Of a stretch of 8,846 nt of DNA, positions 1-4,916 are shown piece by piece. The translations under genes and the position numbers were made by a program. The stretch is from Firm-04 sp045600205. Lineage in GTDB: Bacteria > Bacillota > Clostridia > Oscillospirales > Ruminococcaceae. Where the stretch lies: positions 1 to 8,846 of the forward strand of contig JAZRXM010000026.1 of NCBI GenBank assembly GCA_045600205.1, written 5' to 3'. The notes beneath the pieces are model-generated. The model had not been told where the DNA came from and ran no database searches. It saw only the letters and a list, made by a program, of their open reading frames with translations. Position 1 is the stretch's first letter, and each line of letters starts with the position of its first letter.

Positions 1-18
1 TCTCTTGAATTTATACAT
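1..18 (-). CDS. 5' end of a minus-strand gene cut by the window edge
   Basis: Only six codons are visible, reading MYKFKR, so the product cannot be identified. The call rests on a GGAGG ribosome site (complement of 24-28) five bases before the ATG at 18-16, and on a well-formed promoter upstream at 76-104. Another ATG in a different frame (complement of 21-23) directly abuts the GGAGG, which leaves too little room for ribosome loading, so the ATG at 18-16 is preferred. The lysine/arginine-rich start is compatible with a signal peptide but six residues cannot show that. Confidence 0.5.
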
Positions 19-28
19 GGCATCCTCC

Positions 29-74
29 GAAGTGCAAGCTTTTTTCTCGTTTTCCGGCTTTTCCCTTGCACTTC
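29..74. repeat. 10-bp perfect inverted repeat between promoter and start codon
   Basis: GAAGTGCAAG at 29-38 is the exact reverse complement of CTTGCACTTC at 65-74, with 26 bases between. One arm lies beside the -10 box and overlaps the predicted start point; the other abuts the ribosome site. Because only part of the right arm would be transcribed, a protein-binding operator pair is more likely than an RNA hairpin. This is inference from position and symmetry only. Confidence 0.5.
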
Positions 75-75
75 T

Positions 76-104
76 ATTATACCATTTTTCTTCGATTTTG
101 TCGA
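76..104 (-). promoter_or_regulatory. Sigma-A-type promoter for the left-edge gene
   Basis: On the minus strand a -35 box TCGACA (99-104; five of six consensus bases) is followed after exactly 17 bases by a perfect TATAAT (76-81). Transcription would start near position 69, giving a leader of about 50 bases before the ATG at 18. The start point falls inside the right arm of the inverted repeat at 29-74. Confidence 0.7.
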
Positions 105-154
105 TACTATACGGGTTTTATTTGGCTTGAGGAGAGACTAATTAAGATTAAAAA

Positions 155-313
155 TTATTTGAGCAAAGCATGACATGATTTCGTTTCGGAAGATTCCGGC
201 AAATTCTCATTTGGGATGGCTTTTGACCCCAAAAGGATGAAAAAATCCAAATTTTGAGGATGCACTTTCTGCACGGGATATGATAATTCCTGCAACGTCA
301 ATTTGTCTGTCAT
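155..313 (-). CDS. Possible small protein of 52 residues, function unknown
   Basis: An open frame of 52 codons starts at the ATG complementary to 311-313 and ends at TAA (complement of 155-157). A very purine-rich GGGGAGGGG directly precedes the ATG, but the GGAGG core is only about two bases from it, which is closer than usual. The product begins MTDKLTLQEL, has no signal peptide or recognised motif, and contains a single Cys near its end. It sits just beyond the terminator of the LRR-dockerin gene and no own promoter is visible, so it would depend on readthrough. It may be a chance frame or a decayed fragment. Nothing else was recognised between 105 and 330. Confidence 0.22.
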   Translation of the reverse strand: MTDKLTLQELSYPVQKVHPQNLDFFILLGSKAIPNENLPESSETKSCHALLK

Positions 314-330
314 CCCCTCCCCTTACAAAC

Positions 331-370
331 AAAAAACCTCAACGGCACAATTTGCCGCTGAGGTTTTTTT
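331..370 (-). terminator. Rho-independent terminator of the LRR-dockerin gene
   Basis: A hairpin has arms 337-347 and 353-363: two five-bp helices (CCTCA/TGAGG and CGGCA/TGCCG) separated by one A-C mismatch, with a five-base loop. It is flanked by six A on the left and seven T on the right, so it can work in both directions. It begins about 30 bases past the stop of the minus-strand gene at 393. No plus-strand gene ends here. Confidence 0.85.
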
Positions 371-392
371 GATTTCAGATTCTCGCAAATAT

Positions 393-1835
393 TTATGCGG
401 GCGGATTGTTTTCCCAGATGAATGACTGGATCTCATCCAAATTGCAATCACAAATATCAATGGAATCGCCTGCACTTTTCAGCCGAACATACTGGATATC
501 ATCTTCACTGACAAGTCCGACCAGTAATTGAAAACGGTCGCTGTAATCAGCAATCGGAAATTCAAAAATGCTAATCCCTGAGCCAATATCCTCGCCGTGC
601 TGATACGCTGTAAAATCAGACCAATTCAGACTTCTGTCCATCTTTGACAGCTCGAACACATCAGCCATTCTGAGTCTTTGCTGTGCGGAATTCAAAAGCT
701 CGCTTTTCAATGCGCTAAGATCAAGCACATTCAACACGCCATCTGCACATAAATCGCCGGCTTTCCAGTTTTTCAGTTCGGTATTCTGTTCGGTCAGCAG
801 CCATTTTTGCAGCAATACGACATCTGCAATGTTGAATTTGCCATCCATGTTGATATCGCCTGCGACTTCCTCCACATAGTTGTCATCAAACACGATTTTT
901 GCGCTTTTCAGGAAATTTTCGGTGTCCAGTATCTCCACATTTCCCCAATCATCCTGCGTGCCGTAGAAAGTGATGGTTGCGGAACCTGTGCAGTCCGAAA
1001 AACAGTAAGGCTGAATTTTTTTCAGCTTTTTCGATAGTTTCAGGTCAGTCAGTTTTTCACAATAGCCAAATGCTGTCGTGCCCAGTACTTCAGCACCCAC
1101 AGCACTCACCGACTTCAGATTACTGCACATCCAGAATGTACTGTCAGCAATTTCAGTCACACTCGAAGGAAAAACAACAGACGTCACTTTGTCGTTTTTG
1201 GAAAATGCTCCGCCTGCTACATATTTTACACCCGTCGGCACAGTAACATCCCCTGTTGCCGTTCTTGCATCCATCAACGCCTGATTTACAACCACAAGCG
1301 GACTCTCCTGACGCTTTGCTGTCAGCCAAGGCGTGTTCTCGAATGTAAACTCCGCAGTTTTGACAAGATGTTCCGGAAAATTGACGGTTTTCAGCGCGGT
1401 ACAATTCTCAAATACATGAAATCCGATGCGCTCTATGTTTTTCGGCAGCGTCACTTCTGTCAGATTCGGACAATCCGACAATGAATAAGAATCAATTTCC
1501 TTGATGCTATCCGGAAATGTGACGCTTTTGATGGAAAGATACTGGAATGAATACATCGCAATTTTTGTGACCGGAAGTCCGTCAATCGTTTCCGGTATCA
1601 CCAGATCAGTCGGTTCCGATTTCAATCCCGAGATGGCAATGTGATCCGCATACTTCATATAATAGAAAGTACCATTGGAACTCTCCTCGTAAGGATCGTC
1701 ATCCGCTGCATATACGTTCCATGCAGCAGAACCCGCATCACGATTGTTCAGCATGGGGCACGATAGTCCAAGCACCATTGCCGTCGCAACCACCGTCACT
1801 GCGGTTCTCTTGAAGGTTTTTGCTTCTTTTTTCAT
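393..1835 (-). CDS. Secreted BspA-type leucine-rich-repeat protein with dockerin
   Basis: 480 residues. A signal peptide covers about residues 1-43 (basic start, hydrophobic 11-24, likely cut after VYA). Residues ~65-317 carry BspA/LRR_5 repeats of the form 'F.NC..L..V..P..v..I', for example around 110-152 and 218-242. A type I dockerin spans ~326-383, with Ca ligands D327/N329/D331/N335/D338 and D361/C363/D365/N369/D372; C363 replaces the usual Asn or Asp. Residues ~384-480 form an extra beta-rich module. BspA-type repeats usually mediate binding, not catalysis; the dockerin would attach the protein to a cohesin on a scaffoldin or the cell surface, so a structural or adhesive role is inferred. 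The ATG is set by AGGGAGG eight bases upstream (complement of 1844-1850). It is separately transcribed from the esterase gene, which has its own terminator. Confidence 0.9.
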   Translation of the reverse strand: MKKEAKTFKRTAVTVVATAMVLGLSCPMLNNRDAGSAAWNVYAADDDPYEESSNGTFYYMKYADHIAISGLKSEPTDLVIPETIDGLPVTKIAMYSFQYLSIKSVTFPDSIKEIDSYSLSDCPNLTEVTLPKNIERIGFHVFENCTALKTVNFPEHLVKTAEFTFENTPWLTAKRQESPLVVVNQALMDARTATGDVTVPTGVKYVAGGAFSKNDKVTSVVFPSSVTEIADSTFWMCSNLKSVSAVGAEVLGTTAFGYCEKLTDLKLSKKLKKIQPYCFSDCTGSATITFYGTQDDWGNVEILDTENFLKSAKIVFDDNYVEEVAGDINMDGKFNIADVVLLQKWLLTEQNTELKNWKAGDLCADGVLNVLDLSALKSELLNSAQQRLRMADVFELSKMDRSLNWSDFTAYQHGEDIGSGISIFEFPIADYSDRFQLLVGLVSEDDIQYVRLKSAGDSIDICDCNLDEIQSFIWENNPPA

Positions 1836-1898
1836 AACATCATCCTCCCTCTAGAACGATTACAGTATATGGAGCAGTACAGCATCCATACATTATAT

Positions 1899-1929
1899 AT
1901 TATACATCATGCTGTGTGCCGAAAGTCAA
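1899..1929 (-). promoter_or_regulatory. Probable promoter of the LRR-dockerin gene
   Basis: On the minus strand TTGACT (1924-1929) precedes TATAAT (1899-1904) with a 19-base spacer, which is longer than optimal. A second TATAAT overlaps downstream at 1892-1897. The leader would be about 55 bases. The boxes are good but the spacing lowers confidence. Confidence 0.5.
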
Positions 1930-2129
1930 GGCTTTTTCACTTTTTTGTAGTTCATCCTAAAAATCAAGCACCCGTTTTAGACATATTGCCGATTCTTTCG
2001 TTTTCTTTTTCCCACACACTCCCCCTTTTTCCGAACGGACAGAATCTGCTCGGAAATACTTTGATGAAAGTTCGGGCTGTTCTTGCCGTAAGAGATGCTT
2101 TATAAGCTGCATGGTTTATTCATACATAC
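1930..2129. other. Spacer with no recognised gene
   Basis: This is the unassigned part of the 345-base gap between the two minus-strand genes. It has T-rich and C-rich runs on the plus strand and a CCGAAC/GTTCGG pair around 2032-2085, too far apart and too short to call. The plus-strand open frame at 1869-2105 lacks a ribosome site and starts within the LRR gene's promoter region, so it was not accepted. Confidence 0.5.
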
Positions 2130-2130
2130 A

Positions 2131-2165
2131 AAACACCGCCTGAACGTTTTATTCAGGCGGTGTTT
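2131..2165 (-). terminator. Terminator hairpin of the bifunctional esterase gene
   Basis: A perfect 14-bp stem (2131-2144 with 2152-2165) and a seven-base loop lie 16 bases past the stop of the minus-strand esterase gene. In that direction the stem is followed by only a short T tract (TTTTG), so termination rests mainly on the strong GC-rich stem. Confidence 0.8.
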
Positions 2166-2180
2166 GCAATTTATGAATTC

Positions 2181-4529
2181 TTATGCTTGGAAGATAAACT
2201 GGATAAAGTTATAGAGATGCGTGCGGATGGAGTCATCACCATGGTGACCGTTCTGTACGACCTGCCAGATGTTCGGTACGCCATTCTGATCAAAGTTGTT
2301 GTGATAACTCTCAGGAATGCTCGTGCCGACAACATCATCAGCAGTACCTGCGGTGATGTATACCAGCGACGGAGATGCTTCTTCACTGCTCCACTTGAAG
2401 CTGCCGGAAACACCCGGTGCAGGACATGCAGCTCCAACATAACCAAACTTGTCCGCATACTTCATTCCGATTTGCAGCGATTCTCTGCCACCCATCGAGA
2501 AACCTGTTACAGCCGTGTTTTCTCTGCCCGTTGCAACACTGTATTTGCTCTCAATATGCGGCATCAGACTGTCTACGATATCATCCACAAATGCATCATA
2601 TGCTGCATTGCTTTGATTGTCCATTCCCGTCGGTCCGTTCATGGTCGCACTGGTGAACACAAGCGGGCTGACAACGATCATTTCCACTGCCTTGCCCTGA
2701 GCAATGAGGTTTCCAACCAGTTCTTTGGTCTTCATTGCTTCGTTGTTGTTGCCATTGATCATCAGTCGGTCTTCATCTTCGTAGTATCCGTGAAGGATAT
2801 ACAGAACAGGATATTCCTTGCTCTCATCATAATTGGCAGGAAGCAGAATGTTATACGGCTTATCCTTGTTTGCAGCCTTCGATCTGTAATACTCCTTCTT
2901 CATCGTACCATACTGTGTTCCACCGCTCGAATTCAGGATACTGTAATCCAGATCCTTGAGGGCTGACTTGCAGACCGGTGTGTATTCGGAAATGGTACGC
3001 ATCTCAGCTTTTGGCGGTGTGACAGGCTCAGGAAATTCGTTGATCTGACCTTTCAGATACTTGACAAACCACTCGATATCGGTCGCGTCAACTGTTCCGC
3101 TGTAATCAACATCTGCCATTTTCTTCTGGCTGTTGTTGGCAAATGAATTCTTCATACCGTTCTTGGCAAGCGCAAGGTCAACGGCGTTAATACTACCGTT
3201 TCCATCTACATCACCAAGTTTGTAATTTGCCGGCTGCGCTACGCCTTCCGATTTCTTGATCACGATTTCATCCACATAGAAATCATCGCTGCCGGATGCA
3301 GTTTCAATGTACAGAAGCGGACCGGAACCACTCTTTACTGTGTATTTCGTTGCGGAAATCGTGCCCCATGTGCCGGAACCGATACTCTTTTCAGCAAAAG
3401 TATCATATTCAGCACCGTTTCCTGAACCATACTGCACAGTCAGTTTGAAATCAACGGCGGAACCGGAACTCTGCTTCACCTTCGCAGAAACGTCAATGAC
3501 CGTACCGGCCGGACAAAGACTGCTGATATCATATGCAATACCGTTCCATTCGGCTGTACGTCCTGTTACTGCCGCAGACTGTTTGCCGCTTGCTGCCTGA
3601 TTGCTTGTGGCTGCAACCGTCGCGGAACGTCCGTCCCAGCCGCCAAGTCCGTTTTCAAAATCAGAATACAACAACGCATTCCCTGTATAAGCAGGCTCGT
3701 CAGTATCATCAGGTGTATCCGTATTGTCGGTATCCGTACTCGTACTGCCGCTGCCAAGATACTCCTCAATCACGCTTGCCCAGAATTTTCCCATCTTCTC
3801 ATAGCCCTTGCCGCTCGGATGCAAATTATCTGAGCCGATATCGTTCATTCCGTTCAGACATCCGTGAACATCTGCAAACTGCACATGCTTTCCGGAATTG
3901 CTGTAATCCGATGCAACCTGCTTTACCGTGTTGTTATAATTTGCTACCTTTTCAGGATTTCCGCCATACATCGTAAATTCAGGAATCGAACCAATGAAAA
4001 TCATTCCGTCAGACGGCATATCTGCAAGCATATAATCAAGAAGATCATGCAAATGACCGGAACAGTCACTCATGGAACGGTTTGCTGTCATATCGTTGGT
4101 TCCGATGATGAGCAGGATAATATCCGGTGAATACTTTTTGATCGCATTATTGTTTTTCAGTTCGTTGTAAAGACTGCCCTTATTGCCCTGTGATTTGCCC
4201 CAATCCGGTACTTCCTTGATCTGATATCCGCTGAAACCTGCATGATCACTGTCATACTGGACACTCTGACCGTTGTAATTGAATGAAGCATTCATGTCTC
4301 TGTTCGGTCCGACCATATCGAAGGTGATCCCCTTCTGCTTCAACGTATAGTCGAGATACTTTCGGTAGCCACCGGTTTCTCCGTCGCCATTGGTGATGGA
4401 ATCGCCAATCGGCATGATCTTGATCTGGTCTGCTGCTTCCGCAACCTGCGTCGGCTTGAACAACGCTGATGCAAACAACGTGGTCGCCGTCAGCACAGAC
4501 GCCGATAAGATCGAGAGCAATTTTCTCAT
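2181..4529 (-). CDS. Secreted bifunctional cellulosomal esterase: CE3 - CBM22-like - dockerin - CE1
   Basis: 782 residues. The signal peptide is ~1-32. Residues ~35-260 form an SGNH hydrolase of CE3 acetylxylan-esterase type: GDSIT with nucleophile S44, GTND with N145, and DNLH with D234/H237. A Thr/Asp-rich linker (~262-283) leads to a beta-sandwich resembling CBM22/CBM4_9 (~286-426) for xylan binding. A type I dockerin (~438-496; ligands D440/D442/N444/N448/D451 and D473/D475/S477/D481/D484) sits mid-chain. Residues ~511-782 are an alpha/beta esterase of CE1/esterase-D type: HG at 580-581, GFSMGG with nucleophile S678, acid D731 or D732, and H762 in the terminal GHHG. CE3 removes acetyl groups from xylan; CE1 members are feruloyl or acetylxylan esterases, and which applies here cannot be read from sequence. 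The ATG follows AGGAGG by eight bases (complement of 4538-4543). Both active sites look intact. Confidence 0.93.
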   Translation of the reverse strand: MRKLLSILSASVLTATTLFASALFKPTQVAEAADQIKIMPIGDSITNGDGETGGYRKYLDYTLKQKGITFDMVGPNRDMNASFNYNGQSVQYDSDHAGFSGYQIKEVPDWGKSQGNKGSLYNELKNNNAIKKYSPDIILLIIGTNDMTANRSMSDCSGHLHDLLDYMLADMPSDGMIFIGSIPEFTMYGGNPEKVANYNNTVKQVASDYSNSGKHVQFADVHGCLNGMNDIGSDNLHPSGKGYEKMGKFWASVIEEYLGSGSTSTDTDNTDTPDDTDEPAYTGNALLYSDFENGLGGWDGRSATVAATSNQAASGKQSAAVTGRTAEWNGIAYDISSLCPAGTVIDVSAKVKQSSGSAVDFKLTVQYGSGNGAEYDTFAEKSIGSGTWGTISATKYTVKSGSGPLLYIETASGSDDFYVDEIVIKKSEGVAQPANYKLGDVDGNGSINAVDLALAKNGMKNSFANNSQKKMADVDYSGTVDATDIEWFVKYLKGQINEFPEPVTPPKAEMRTISEYTPVCKSALKDLDYSILNSSGGTQYGTMKKEYYRSKAANKDKPYNILLPANYDESKEYPVLYILHGYYEDEDRLMINGNNNEAMKTKELVGNLIAQGKAVEMIVVSPLVFTSATMNGPTGMDNQSNAAYDAFVDDIVDSLMPHIESKYSVATGRENTAVTGFSMGGRESLQIGMKYADKFGYVGAACPAPGVSGSFKWSSEEASPSLVYITAGTADDVVGTSIPESYHNNFDQNGVPNIWQVVQNGHHGDDSIRTHLYNFIQFIFQA

Positions 4530-4587
4530 TTTCTTTTCCTCCTATGAATCCCTATTTTTTTTTTGCAGCACATGGCATGCTACTGCT

Positions 4588-4616
4588 ATTATAAGTGCAT
4601 TTTTAAGGATTGTCAA
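4588..4616 (-). promoter_or_regulatory. Consensus promoter of the esterase gene
   Basis: On the minus strand a perfect TTGACA (4611-4616), a 17-base spacer and a perfect TATAAT (4588-4593) form a full-consensus sigma-A promoter. Directly downstream, 4565-4586 is an imperfect dyad (GCAG...CTGC around two CATG copies) overlapping the expected start point, an operator-like place. The leader also contains a run of ten A (complement of 4555-4564). A promoter this strong for an accessory enzyme suggests repression or tight control elsewhere; that is inference. Confidence 0.85.
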
Positions 4617-4654
4617 GCTATATTCGATGAATTCGTCAATGTTTTTCCCATTTG

Positions 4655-4828
4655 TTGCGATTATTTTTGCACCTTCGCAGCTTTTCATGGCGCAAATTAT
4701 ACCGATATTCACGCAATTGCTATCACAAATCACAAAACAACAATTTGCGATCGCCGGCTTCAGCCTACAGACCGAATTCAGAAATATATTTGTCGCAATA
4801 TATGGCGTCCCATGCGACAAAACCGCAA
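4655..4828. promoter_or_regulatory. Cluster of six CGCAA/TTGCG motifs between divergent genes
   Basis: TTGCG occurs at 4655-4659 and 4745-4749, and CGCAA at 4691-4695, 4712-4716, 4794-4798 and 4824-4828. In random DNA of this length fewer than one copy on either strand would be expected. The cluster lies between the esterase promoter and the peptidase promoter, so it may be a shared regulator-binding region. The 387-base gap 4530-4916 holds no accepted gene; the minus-strand frame at 4542-4853 resembles no family known to me and covers the esterase promoter. Confidence 0.35.
4789..4821. repeat. 9-bp perfect inverted repeat upstream of the peptidase promoter
   Basis: TTTGTCGCA (4789-4797) and TGCGACAAA (4813-4821) are exact reverse complements separated by 15 bases. 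No T tract follows, so it is not a terminator. It lies about 36 bases upstream of the extended -10 box of the peptidase gene, where an activator or repressor could bind. Confidence 0.5.
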
Positions 4829-4856
4829 TCGCTGGGTGGATTCTTCCTTTCATATG

Positions 4857-4865
4857 TGGTAAGAT
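4857..4865 (+). promoter_or_regulatory. Probable extended -10 promoter of the peptidase gene
   Basis: TGGTAAGAT matches an extended -10 element (TGn followed by TAAGAT, one mismatch to TATAAT). No good -35 box is present at the proper distance (TGGATT at 4837-4842 is poor), which fits extended -10 use or activator dependence. The leader would be about 45 bases, ending in GGAGGG at 4905-4910. Confidence 0.4.
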
Positions 4866-4916
4866 ATTAATGCATTTTTATGCGAATACTGAGGAACAAT
4901 ACATGGAGGGTAAAAA

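Noticed and set aside
254..284. TTGAGG and TATGAT boxes on the plus strand
   Set aside because: The 19-base spacer, imperfect boxes and the absence of a plus-strand gene downstream make a promoter unlikely.
1869..2105. 78-codon plus-strand frame between the LRR and esterase genes
   Set aside because: No ribosome site, overlaps the LRR promoter, and no recognisable protein pattern.
2160..2966. 268-codon plus-strand open frame
   Set aside because: It lies antisense to the esterase gene, whose domains and catalytic motifs are clear. It has no ribosome site, and its Cys/Arg/His-rich translation looks like an antisense shadow.
4542..4853. 103-codon minus-strand frame in the divergent intergenic region
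   Set aside because: It covers the consensus esterase promoter, ends a few bases from the esterase ribosome site, has no ribosome site of its own and no recognisable motif.
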